Below, in pieces: positions 1 through 8,020 of a stretch of DNA of 64,000 nt (position 1 is the first letter of the stretch; every line of letters begins with the position of its first letter). The position numbers and the translations under genes were made by a program. The stretch comes from Pseudomonas persica (GTDB taxonomy: Bacteria > Pseudomonadota > Gammaproteobacteria > Pseudomonadales > Pseudomonadaceae), in contig NZ_OLKL01000047.1 in the NCBI RefSeq assembly GCF_900291015.1, positions 1-64,000 of the forward strand, given 5' to 3'. Below the pieces are notes generated by a model. The model saw nothing but the letters and a program-made list of their open reading frames with translations. It did not search any database and had not been told where the DNA came from.

Positions 1-12
1 ACCGAGGCGCGC

Positions 13-40
13 ATTCTACGCTTTCCTCATTTGCTGTCAA
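13..40 (-). promoter_or_regulatory. rRNA-type sigma-70 promoter, proximal
   Basis: Read on the minus strand, TTGACA (35-40) is separated by 16 bases from TAGAAT (13-18), followed by the G+C-rich GCGCGCCTCGG typical of stringently controlled stable-RNA promoters. An A-rich stretch just upstream (about 46-62) could act as an UP element. It points out of the window, so the transcript (probably an rRNA operon, less likely a tRNA operon) starts at or beyond base 1. Confidence 0.75.
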
Positions 41-122
41 GCGTTTATTTTGAAGTTTTTTGCGAGAAACTCGTTTGGCTTCAAACACTTGAATCACTGC
101 GATCTCTCGTAGCGGGAGGTGA

Positions 123-150
123 ATCATACAGCACTTAGAAGCGCTGTCAA
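123..150 (-). promoter_or_regulatory. sigma-70 promoter, middle of a tandem set
   Basis: On the minus strand TTGACA (145-150), a 16-base spacer and TATGAT (123-128) form a near-consensus promoter with the same spacing and direction as its two neighbours. Tandem promoters of this kind normally precede rRNA operons. Confidence 0.65.
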
Positions 151-266
151 CCATCATCTCAACCGCTGGCGATCAGTCGATCGTAGCGCTTCCGGCTTCT
201 TCTGAACTATTTAACTCATTGAATTTCAAGGAGTTTGTCGTTCCGATGTCGCTGGAAGTGGGGCGC

Positions 267-294
267 ATTATAAGGGGATTCGAAAGGCCGTCAA
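267..294 (-). promoter_or_regulatory. sigma-70 promoter, distal of a tandem set
   Basis: On the minus strand TTGACG (289-294), a 16-base spacer and a perfect TATAAT (267-272), followed by GCGCCCC. It is the most upstream of three co-directional strong promoters. The rest of 1-464 contains no convincing gene; it is the promoter region of the operon to the left plus the gap after msrQ. Confidence 0.65.
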
Positions 295-371
295 CCGTTA
301 ATTTCAAGAAAGTGAAATATAAGGGCAAAAGACCGCATCAGGGCCACCAGGTGTTCGCCACAACATCTGCT

Positions 372-391
372 GCGCTCGATCGCATAGGCGC
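372..391. repeat. 20-bp match to the end of the inverted-repeat element near crcZ
   Basis: These 20 bases are identical to 24698-24717, the right terminal part of the long inverted-repeat element downstream of cbrB. Only this terminal piece is present here, so it is a solo remnant or a short member of the same repeat family. Confidence 0.5.
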
Positions 392-464
392 CAGAAAACC
401 CAAGACAGGCACATCTCAAAGCCAATGCCATCACAAGACAGGCCCTTGACCGCCCTCCCCGCCC

Positions 465-1075
465 TCAAACCGCCCTCCCCTGCCTCCGGGCAAGCCTGGG
501 CAAAGCCCGCGAAACAGCAGGAACCCGCAATACCATCAGCACAGCCCCAATAACCGCATAAATCGCCCACTCCCGCAGATCCGAGCGCACGATCCACAGG
601 AAATGCAGCAACCCCAACCCAAGTATCACGTACACCAACCGGTGCAGCTTCTTCCACCTCGCCCCCAGCCGCCGCTGGCTATACCTGTTCGAGGTAACCG
701 CCAAAGCCAGCAGCCCAAGAAACCCAAGCGCACCCACAATAATGTAGGGCCGCTTGCGCAACTCCACTGCCAACTGCCCCCAATCCAGCCCAAGGATAAA
801 GAACAGGTAAGCCAGGATGTGCAGCACGATATAGGCAAACACCCACAATCCCAACTGCCGACGCACCACGATCCAGCCCGACCACCCCGTCAGCTTCTGC
901 AGCGGCGTCATGCTCAACGTAACCAACAGAAAGGTCAGCGCTCCGAGCCCAAGGCGGTCCATCATGATCTTCCCGGGATCAGGCCCCAGCAAATCCATCG
1001 CCGCCTCATACAACCACCACACCGGGAACAGGCACCCCACAACGAAGATGGCCAAGCGAAACCAGGGGTAACGCA

Positions 1076-1076
<1 letters not shown>
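465..1076 (-). CDS. msrQ: MsrQ, heme-binding membrane subunit of the MsrPQ methionine sulfoxide reductase system
   Basis: MsrQ (YedZ) is an inner-membrane b-type cytochrome that passes electrons from the respiratory chain or a flavin reductase to periplasmic MsrP, which repairs oxidised methionines. The 203-residue product is almost wholly hydrophobic, with about six membrane segments and histidines in the central helices (for example in the stretch around VLHILAYLFF and in KKLHRLVYV) that suit heme binding; the length is normal. I chose the ATG at 1076 because it overlaps the msrP stop by one base (TGATG), the usual sign of translational coupling. A TTG one codon upstream is the alternative. 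The tail is arginine-rich. Confidence 0.93.
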
Positions 1077-2089
<1,013 letters not shown>

Positions 2090-2168
2090 GGGCGGCTCCA
2101 TAGCACTGGATAACGGATGTACCAGTAAGACTATGGAGCCGGTGGGTTATTCCAGCATTAAATGATTG

Positions 2169-3020
2169 TCACGCTTTGCGACGGCGTGCCTTCAGCAGGA
2201 ACTGGATCGGCCCCGAAGCCGCATAGGCGAGGAAGATCAGCAGCAGGATACGTGGCGGGTCGCTGAACACCACGGCAAACACCAACACCACGGCCAGGAT
2301 CGCCACGAACGGCACACGACCCTTGAGGTCCAGCTCCTTGAAGCTGTTGTACTTGATGTTGCTGACCATCAGCATGCCGGCAGCAGCCACCAGCAGCGCC
2401 ACCAGGAACGACAGCTTGGAGCCCTGGATGCCGTAGTCGCTGAACGCCCACACGGTACCCGCAACCACGCCCGCAGCGGCCGGGCTGGCCAGGCCGATGA
2501 AGTAGCGCTTGTCGGCGGTGCCGACCTGGGTATTGAAGCGTGCCAGGCGCAGTGCTGCACCGGCCACATAGATGAAGGCGACCATCCAGCCGACCTTGCC
2601 CATGTCACCCAGCGCCCAGCCAAAAGCCAGCAAGGCCGGAGCCACACCAAAGGCGACCATGTCCGACAGCGAGTCATACTCGGCACCAAAGGCGCTCTGG
2701 GTGTTGGTCATGCGCGCGACACGGCCGTCGAGGCCGTCGAGCACCATGGCCACGAAAATGGCGATGGCAGCGAAGGCGAAGTACTTGCTCGCCTCACGCG
2801 GGTCACCGGCGCTCAGGGCGCTCTGTGCGCTCATCGAGCTGATGATGGAATAGAAACCGGCAAACAGGTTGGCGGTGGTAAACAGGTTGGGCAGCAGATA
2901 GATGCCGCGATGGCGCACCTTGCGCCCTTCGGCGTCATGCCCTTCTTCAACGTGCTCATCGACAGGTAGCAGGCTTTCGGCGTCGGAGGGCTTGTTCGGC
3001 TCTTCGGGACGTTCGCTCAT
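2169..3020 (-). CDS. pssA: Phosphatidylserine synthase (CDP-diacylglycerol--serine O-phosphatidyltransferase)
   Basis: This is a membrane CDP-alcohol phosphatidyltransferase that makes phosphatidylserine from CDP-diacylglycerol and serine, the precursor of phosphatidylethanolamine. The family motif DGx2ARx8Gx3Dx3D is intact (it begins DGRVAR and ends with Gx3Dx3D), with roughly eight hydrophobic segments. The acidic N-terminus contains RPEEPNKPSD. The frame is open for 49 codons upstream, but that part crosses the ilvC terminator, so I use the ATG at 3020 (283 residues), preceded by AAGG. PssA downstream of ilvC is a conserved Pseudomonas order. It belongs to the type II (integral membrane) class, unlike the peripheral E. 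coli enzyme. Confidence 0.93.
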   Translation of the reverse strand: MSERPEEPNKPSDAESLLPVDEHVEEGHDAEGRKVRHRGIYLLPNLFTTANLFAGFYSIISSMSAQSALSAGDPREASKYFAFAAIAIFVAMVLDGLDGRVARMTNTQSAFGAEYDSLSDMVAFGVAPALLAFGWALGDMGKVGWMVAFIYVAGAALRLARFNTQVGTADKRYFIGLASPAAAGVVAGTVWAFSDYGIQGSKLSFLVALLVAAAGMLMVSNIKYNSFKELDLKGRVPFVAILAVVLVFAVVFSDPPRILLLIFLAYAASGPIQFLLKARRRKA

Positions 3021-3128
3021 GGAGGGTACCTTGCAACAGGATGGAAAATGTTCGACACGGGCCTGCAAAACAGGTTCTGACGGCAGGCCACTGGTCTGCT
3101 TTATACCAGAAGCTGACTGCCAGAACGA

Positions 3129-3154
3129 AAAAACGCGGCCGAAGCCGCGTTTTT
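3129..3154 (-). terminator. Intrinsic terminator after ilvC
   Basis: CGCGGC-CGAA-GCCGCG hairpin flanked by five A and five T on either side, with a stable GNRA-like loop (bases 3134-3149 for the stem-loop). It lies 17 bases past the ilvC stop and ends the ilvIHC transcript on the minus strand. It sits upstream of pssA, which therefore needs its own promoter or readthrough. Confidence 0.9.
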
Positions 3155-3170
3155 CATCTTTCGACAAGAC

Positions 3171-4187
3171 TTAGTTCTTGGTCTTGTCGACGATTTTGTT
3201 AGCCGAGATCCACGGCATCATCGAGCGCAGTTGCTCGCCGATGATTTCGATGCCGTGAGCGGCGTTGTTGCGGCGCTTGGCGGTCATCGATGGGTAGTTG
3301 GTTGCACCTTCGGAGATGAACATCTTCGCGTACTCGCCGTCCTGGATGCGCTTCAGGGCGTTGCGCATGGCCTTGCGGGATTCTTCGTTGATGACTTCCG
3401 GACCGGTTACGTACTCACCGTACTCGGCGTTGTTGGAGATCGAGTAGTTCATGTTGGCGATGCCGCCTTCGTACATGAGGTCAACGATCAGCTTCAGCTC
3501 GTGCAGGCACTCGAAGTAGGCCATTTCCGGCGCGTAGCCAGCTTCGACCAGGGTTTCGAAACCAGCCTTGACCAGCTCGACGGTACCGCCACACAGAACA
3601 GCCTGCTCACCGAACAGGTCGGTTTCGGTTTCGTCCTTGAAGGTGGTTTCGATGATGCCGGTACGGCCGCCACCAACACCCGAAGCGTAGGACAGGGCGA
3701 CGTTCTTGGCGTTGCCCGAAGCGTCCTGGTAGATAGCGATCAGGTCAGGGATGCCGCCGCCTTTGACGAACTCGGAGCGAACGGTGTGGCCTGGGGCCTT
3801 CGGCGCGATCATGATCACGTCGAGGTCGGCACGCGGAACAACCTGGTTGTAGTGGATCGAGAAACCGTGGGAGAAGGCCAGGGTAGCGCCCTTCTTGATG
3901 TTCGGCTCGATTTCCTGCTTGTACAGTTGGCCCTGGAATTCGTCCGGGGTCAGGATCATGACCAGGTCGGCAGCAGCGACGGCAGAGGCAACGTCGGTCA
4001 CTTTCAGGCCGTGGGCTTCTGCCTTGGCAACGGTGGCCGAACCTTTACGCAGACCGATGGTGACATCTACACCGGAGTCCTTCAGGTTGCACGCCTGAGC
4101 GTGGCCCTGGGAGCCGTAACCGATAATGGCGACTTTCTTACCCTGGATGATGGAAAGGTCGCAGTCTTTATCGTAGAAAACTTTCAT
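3171..4187 (-). CDS. ilvC: Ketol-acid reductoisomerase (class I)
   Basis: Converts 2-acetolactate or 2-aceto-2-hydroxybutyrate to the dihydroxy acids of valine, leucine and isoleucine synthesis, using NADPH and Mg2+. The 338-residue protein is the short class I form. The Rossmann GYGSQG motif is at residues 23-28, followed by an Arg/Lys/Ser-containing loop (GLRKGS) suited to NADPH. The C-terminal knotted domain carries the acidic metal ligands (DLFGEQ and the CLHELKLIVDLMYEGG region). It is the last gene of ilvI-ilvH-ilvC, 56 bases after ilvH, and is followed by a strong terminator. Confidence 0.98.
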   Translation of the reverse strand: MKVFYDKDCDLSIIQGKKVAIIGYGSQGHAQACNLKDSGVDVTIGLRKGSATVAKAEAHGLKVTDVASAVAAADLVMILTPDEFQGQLYKQEIEPNIKKGATLAFSHGFSIHYNQVVPRADLDVIMIAPKAPGHTVRSEFVKGGGIPDLIAIYQDASGNAKNVALSYASGVGGGRTGIIETTFKDETETDLFGEQAVLCGGTVELVKAGFETLVEAGYAPEMAYFECLHELKLIVDLMYEGGIANMNYSISNNAEYGEYVTGPEVINEESRKAMRNALKRIQDGEYAKMFISEGATNYPSMTAKRRNNAAHGIEIIGEQLRSMMPWISANKIVDKTKN

Positions 4188-4243
4188 GAAAATACCCCTG
4201 GTTATATCTCGGCCCCTGCGGAGCCATCGCTAATTTTTGGAAT

Positions 4244-4735
4244 TCAGATGCTAAGCACTTTGTCGCCACGGGCAATGCCGGTAACGCCGCTGCGCACGGT
4301 TTCGAGAATCGATGCAGTGCCGATCGCCTGGATGAAGCTGTCCAGTTTGTCGCTGGTACCGCTCAGCTGTACGGTGTACACGCTGGCGGTCACATCGACG
4401 ACCTGGCCACGGAAGATATCCGTGGTGCGCTTGATCTCGGCGCGCTGGGCACCGGTGGCCTTGACCTTGACCAGCATCAGTTCACGCTCGATGTGAGCGC
4501 TTTCCGACAGGTCGACAAGCTTGACCACTTCGACCAGCTTGTTCAGGTTCTTGGTGATCTGTTCGATCACTTCGTCATGGCCAACGGTGGTCAGCGTCAG
4601 ACGCGACAGGGTCGGGTCTTCGGTCGGCGCCACGGTCAGGCTTTCAATGTTGTAGTTGCGCTGGGAGAACAGGCCGACCACACGGGACAACGCACCTGGT
4701 TCGTTTTCCAGCAGCAGGGAAATGATGTGCCGCAT
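4244..4735 (-). CDS. ilvH: Acetolactate synthase small (regulatory) subunit
   Basis: Regulatory partner of IlvI; it raises activity and confers valine feedback inhibition. The 163-residue protein begins with an ACT domain (LLENEPGALSRVVGLFSQRNYNIESL, first half quoted only in part: LLENEPGALSRV) and has the usual ferredoxin-like C-terminal domain. The length is standard. The start lies one base after the ilvI stop, so the two subunits are translationally coupled. The acidic and glycine residues of the valine-binding ACT interface are present, so feedback control is likely but untested. Confidence 0.97.
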   Translation of the reverse strand: MRHIISLLLENEPGALSRVVGLFSQRNYNIESLTVAPTEDPTLSRLTLTTVGHDEVIEQITKNLNKLVEVVKLVDLSESAHIERELMLVKVKATGAQRAEIKRTTDIFRGQVVDVTASVYTVQLSGTSDKLDSFIQAIGTASILETVRSGVTGIARGDKVLSI

Positions 4736-4736
4736 A

Positions 4737-6461
4737 TCAGGTACGCTCCGTCTTGCTCAGCCACATGTCACGCATCGAGCCATCCTTGATCTGCATCGGA
4801 TAGACGTGCTCACTGCGGTCAACCGCGATGTCGATGAACACCAGGCGGTCCTTCATCGCAAACGCTTCTTCCAGCTTCGGCTTGAGGTCCTTCAGGCTGG
4901 TGATGCGGATACCCACATGGCCATAGGCCTCGGCCAGCTTGATGAAGTCAGGCAACGACTCGACGTAGGAGTGCGAGTGACGACCGTTGTAGGCCATGTC
5001 CTGCCACTGGCGGACCATGCCCAACACACCGTTGTTCAGGTTGACGATCTTCACCGGCAGGCCGTACTGCATGCAGGTGGACAGCTCCTGGATGTTCATC
5101 TGGATGCTGCCTTCGCCGGTCACGCACGCCACGTCCTGGTCCGGGAAGTTGAGCTTGACGCCCATCGCCGCCGGGAAGCCGAAGCCCATGGTGCCCAGGC
5201 CACCGGAGTTGATCCAGCGGTTCGGCTTGTTGAAACGGTAGTACTGCGCCGCGAACATCTGGTGCTGGCCCACGTCGGAGGTGACGAAGGCATCGCCATT
5301 GGTCACTTCGCACAGGGTCTCGATAACTTTCTGCGGCTTGATGACATTACCGTCGCCCTTGTCGTAAGGGAACAGCTCGCCATCACCACGCCATTCGTCG
5401 ATCTGCTTCCACCAGGCATCCAGCGCCGCCTTGTCAGGCTGCTCGCCGATTTCCTTGAGGATGCCGAGCATTTCGCTGAGTACGCTGTCGACCGGGCCGA
5501 CGATTGGCACGTCGGCCTTGATCATCTTGGAGATCGACGCCGGGTCGATGTCGATGTGGATGATCTTGGCGTTCGGGCAGAACTTGGCCGGGCCGTTTAC
5601 CACGCGGTCGTCAAAGCGGGCACCGACGGCGAAGATGACGTCGGCATGGTGCATGGCCATGTTGGCAGTGAAGCTGCCGTGCATGCCGAGCATGCCGAGG
5701 AACTGGCGGTCGGTACCCGGGAAGCCACCCAGCCCCATCAGGGTATTGGTGACCGGCAGGTTCAGCGACTTGGCGATTTCAGTCAGGGCTTCGGAGCCAC
5801 CACCGAGAATCACGCCGCCACCGGAGTAGACGATCGGGCGCTTGGCCGCCAGCAGCATCTCGGCAGCCTTGCGGATCTGGCCGGAGTGGCCGCGTACCGC
5901 CGGGCTGTAGGAGCGCAGCTTGACCTTTTTCGGGTAGACGTATTCGAACTTCTCGGCCGGGTTGGTCATATCTTTTGGAATGTCGACCACGACCGGACCT
6001 GGGCGACCGGATTGCGCCAGGTAGAATGCTTTTTTCAGAACTTCGGGGATTTCGCTGGCATGTTTGATCATGAAGCTGTGCTTCACGATAGGCCGCGAAA
6101 TACCGATCATGTCGGTTTCCTGGAAGGCATCGGTACCCACCATGGTGCTAGGCACCTGGCCGGACAGGATGACCATCGGAATCGAATCCATGTAGGCGGT
6201 GGCAATACCGGTAATGGCATTGGTCGCGCCCGGACCGGAGGTTACCAGCACCACACCGGCTTTGCCGGTGGCGCGGGCGTAGCCGTCCGCCATATGGGTA
6301 GCCGCCTGCTCATGACGAACCAGGATGTGCTCGACTTCCGGTTCCTTGAACAGCGCGTCGTAAACATGCAGGAGAGCACCACCAGGGTACCCGTAGATGT
6401 GCTTAACGCCTTCGTCACGCAAGAAGCGGACGACCATCTCAGCGCCAGATAAAAGCTCCAC
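4737..6461 (-). CDS. ilvI: Acetolactate synthase large (catalytic) subunit
   Basis: Thiamine-diphosphate enzyme that makes acetolactate or acetohydroxybutyrate from pyruvate, the first common step of branched-chain amino acid synthesis. The N-terminal domain has the catalytic glutamate in VRHEQAATHMADGYAR, a central FAD/Rossmann-like domain follows, and the C-terminal TPP motif starts at GEGSIQMN and continues to NN about 26 residues later. I use the GTG at 6461 (574 residues, the usual length) because GAGG lies eight bases upstream; the in-frame GTG at 6470 overlaps that Shine-Dalgarno. First gene of ilvIHC; the leader upstream may regulate it. Confidence 0.96.
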   Translation of the reverse strand: MELLSGAEMVVRFLRDEGVKHIYGYPGGALLHVYDALFKEPEVEHILVRHEQAATHMADGYARATGKAGVVLVTSGPGATNAITGIATAYMDSIPMVILSGQVPSTMVGTDAFQETDMIGISRPIVKHSFMIKHASEIPEVLKKAFYLAQSGRPGPVVVDIPKDMTNPAEKFEYVYPKKVKLRSYSPAVRGHSGQIRKAAEMLLAAKRPIVYSGGGVILGGGSEALTEIAKSLNLPVTNTLMGLGGFPGTDRQFLGMLGMHGSFTANMAMHHADVIFAVGARFDDRVVNGPAKFCPNAKIIHIDIDPASISKMIKADVPIVGPVDSVLSEMLGILKEIGEQPDKAALDAWWKQIDEWRGDGELFPYDKGDGNVIKPQKVIETLCEVTNGDAFVTSDVGQHQMFAAQYYRFNKPNRWINSGGLGTMGFGFPAAMGVKLNFPDQDVACVTGEGSIQMNIQELSTCMQYGLPVKIVNLNNGVLGMVRQWQDMAYNGRHSHSYVESLPDFIKLAEAYGHVGIRITSLKDLKPKLEEAFAMKDRLVFIDIAVDRSEHVYPMQIKDGSMRDMWLSKTERT

Positions 6462-6494
6462 GTTGTTCACCTCTAAAACGCCAGAATACCGCCC

Positions 6495-6536
6495 TCACTG
6501 GACGGGTCTTAATAGGTTTACTGCCAAGCAGAGCAT
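6495..6536 (-). CDS. Candidate 13-residue Leu/Val-rich leader peptide upstream of ilvI
   Basis: A 13-codon reading frame on the minus strand (ATG at 6536, TGA at 6495-6497) encodes MLCLAVNLLRPVQ: four leucines and two valines among 13 residues, 33 bases upstream of ilvI. Leaders rich in the end-product amino acids control branched-chain operons by attenuation in other proteobacteria. Against it: I see no good Shine-Dalgarno and no classical terminator hairpin with a U-run before ilvI, only a weak CCGTCC/GGGCGG stem around the stop. The rest of 6471-6869 holds no other gene that I can support. Confidence 0.3.
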   Translation of the reverse strand: MLCLAVNLLRPVQ

Positions 6537-6822
6537 GAGCGAACGTCAGCACTGACTGAGCAAGTATTGGGAGCGCCCCAGAGTGTTGCGGGGTTTTCCC
6601 ACCCAGCGCGAGGTAACGCGTTGCGGGGTGTAACAGGTCGGCGCGGGTGTGCGCCTCATGATCTGCTTAGCGGGTCTGCTTCTGGCAGTCCCTCTACAGC
6701 GGAGATTGGATTCTTCTGATTCAGCGCCAACAAGTCAAGAAAAATTATTGCCAATTTTCCCCCAAGATGAATTCCTGCCACCACTAAAAATCGCTTCAGC
6801 AGCAGAATTAATAAGATTTCCA

Positions 6823-6850
6823 CAAAAAAGGGCCACAATCTGCGGCCCTT
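6823..6850 (-). terminator. Intrinsic terminator after the yqcC-like gene
   Basis: On the minus strand AAGGGCC, a 9-base loop and GGCCCTT are followed by a run of T. It lies 20 bases beyond the stop of the gene ending at 6870 and closes the mrcB-lipoprotein-yqcC transcript. Confidence 0.85.
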
Positions 6851-6869
6851 GAAGGAAAAACTGAAGAAA

Positions 6870-7205
6870 TCAGGCGGAAGGAGCAATCAATTGGTCAAAT
6901 GCTGCCAACAGGCGGCGTAGCTCACGACTTTGCTCTGGCCGGTCGGTAAACACGGTTTCGGCCATGATCAGGATGCCGGAGGCGTTGGGCAGCGGATGGC
7001 CCAGCTCGATGATGATTTTCATGCGCGGCAGGAAGATCCATTGCAGCCACTGCTCGAAACTGAGGGTATCGACAGCGAAAGGCACCGTACTGGCCAGTGC
7101 CTCATCGCTTGGCGGTTCGTCATCCCACCAGCCTTGCACCTGCAGCTCACGCTCGATCAGCAGCAGGTGGTCGGCAATATCCAGAATGCGCTGTTCGATC
7201 ATCAC
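6870..7205 (-). CDS. YqcC-family (DUF446) protein
   Basis: A 111-residue soluble protein of the YqcC/DUF446 family, recognised from the N-terminal ADHLLLIERELQVQGWWDDEPPS segment (quoted in part: LLLIERELQVQGWW) and the central FEQWLQWIFLPRM stretch. The family is all-helical and its biochemical role is unknown; in many gamma-proteobacteria it sits near the pseudouridine synthase TruC, which is not the case here. The ATG overlaps the end of the upstream lipoprotein gene by four bases (ATGA), so the two are co-translated. It is the last gene before a strong terminator. Confidence 0.8.
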   Translation of the reverse strand: MMIEQRILDIADHLLLIERELQVQGWWDDEPPSDEALASTVPFAVDTLSFEQWLQWIFLPRMKIIIELGHPLPNASGILIMAETVFTDRPEQSRELRRLLAAFDQLIAPSA

Positions 7206-7993
7206 GAATTGACCCGGGCCTTTTGCCGGGCCAGTGCAGCGCCAGCGTTATCACCCTGCTTTTCGCGGGCCTGGGCGATGGTGTTCCACAGCTCGGCCTG
7301 CAGGCTCGGGCGGCCGTTGGCGTAAGTCAGGGCGCGACGCGCCAACTGCTCGGCCTGCGACGCATCACCTTGCGCCAGGCGCACCTGGGCCAGGCGGTAC
7401 AGCACCTGCGGCTCGCGCGGGGCAATGCGCTGGGCACGCTCCAGGCTCGAGGCGGCACCATTGAAGTCGCCACTGCCCTGCTGCGTCTTTGCGGTGGTCA
7501 GCAGCGCCAGCACCGGGCCGTCCAGTTGTTCATCGGCCGACAGACCACCCGCAGCAGCGCTGCTACGCGGGATACCGGTGGGCGCGCTGGTACTTTGCGG
7601 GGCACTGTTCATCGCCGCGATGTCGAACGGTTCGTCGGCGATCGGGTTGGGGTTGGTGGTCATCGGTGCCGAACTGACCGGGCCTGTACTGATCGGGCCC
7701 GGGGTGATCGGCGATGTGCTGAGCGGCGCCGCGCCATTGGCCGCCGGGAACGTCTGAATGCCCGAAGCGCCAGCGCCCTGCGGGATCATCACGGTGACGC
7801 CGGAGTCCTCAGGCAGCGTTTGCGCCTGCGCGGTGCCCGCGTTATAGCCACCCGCAGAGCGGTTGGCCGTCACGCGTTCACTGTTGGACACGCGGGTGCT
7901 CGAGTCGACCACCGGAATATTGCCGCGCGGGACGCTGGCGCACCCCTGGAGCACCGCCAGTGCCGTCACGGCAGGAAACAGCCACTTGTTCAC
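7202..7993 (-). CDS. TPR-containing lipoprotein
   Basis: The predicted product (263 residues from the GTG at 7993) has a short basic N-terminus, a hydrophobic stretch and a lipobox ending LQGC, so it should be a lipid-anchored envelope protein. A low-complexity Thr/Ser/Pro/Gly linker (about residues 80-140) is followed by tetratricopeptide-type helices (from LLTTAKTQQGSGDFNGA to the end). GAGG six bases before the GTG favours this start over the upstream ATGs at 8008 and 8005. It lies 27 bases after mrcB in the same direction. TPR lipoproteins next to class A PBPs often assist peptidoglycan synthases; here that is inference from position only. Confidence 0.8.
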   Translation of the reverse strand: MNKWLFPAVTALAVLQGCASVPRGNIPVVDSSTRVSNSERVTANRSAGGYNAGTAQAQTLPEDSGVTVMIPQGAGASGIQTFPAANGAAPLSTSPITPGPISTGPVSSAPMTTNPNPIADEPFDIAAMNSAPQSTSAPTGIPRSSAAAGGLSADEQLDGPVLALLTTAKTQQGSGDFNGAASSLERAQRIAPREPQVLYRLAQVRLAQGDASQAEQLARRALTYANGRPSLQAELWNTIAQAREKQGDNAGAALARQKARVNS

Positions 7994-8020
7994 GTCACAC
8001 CTCATCAATGCAGCCTGTGC

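Noticed and set aside
219..657. Short frames near the rRNA-type promoters and msrQ 3' end
   Set aside because: They cover promoter elements or mirror msrQ and have no start signals.
4656..6452. A 598-codon plus-strand frame opposite ilvI
   Set aside because: Antisense shadow of ilvI; His/Val/Asp-rich, no motif.
6649..6886. Overlapping short frames on both strands in the ilvI-yqcC gap
   Set aside because: They cross the terminator at 6823-6850 and show no motif or ribosome binding site.
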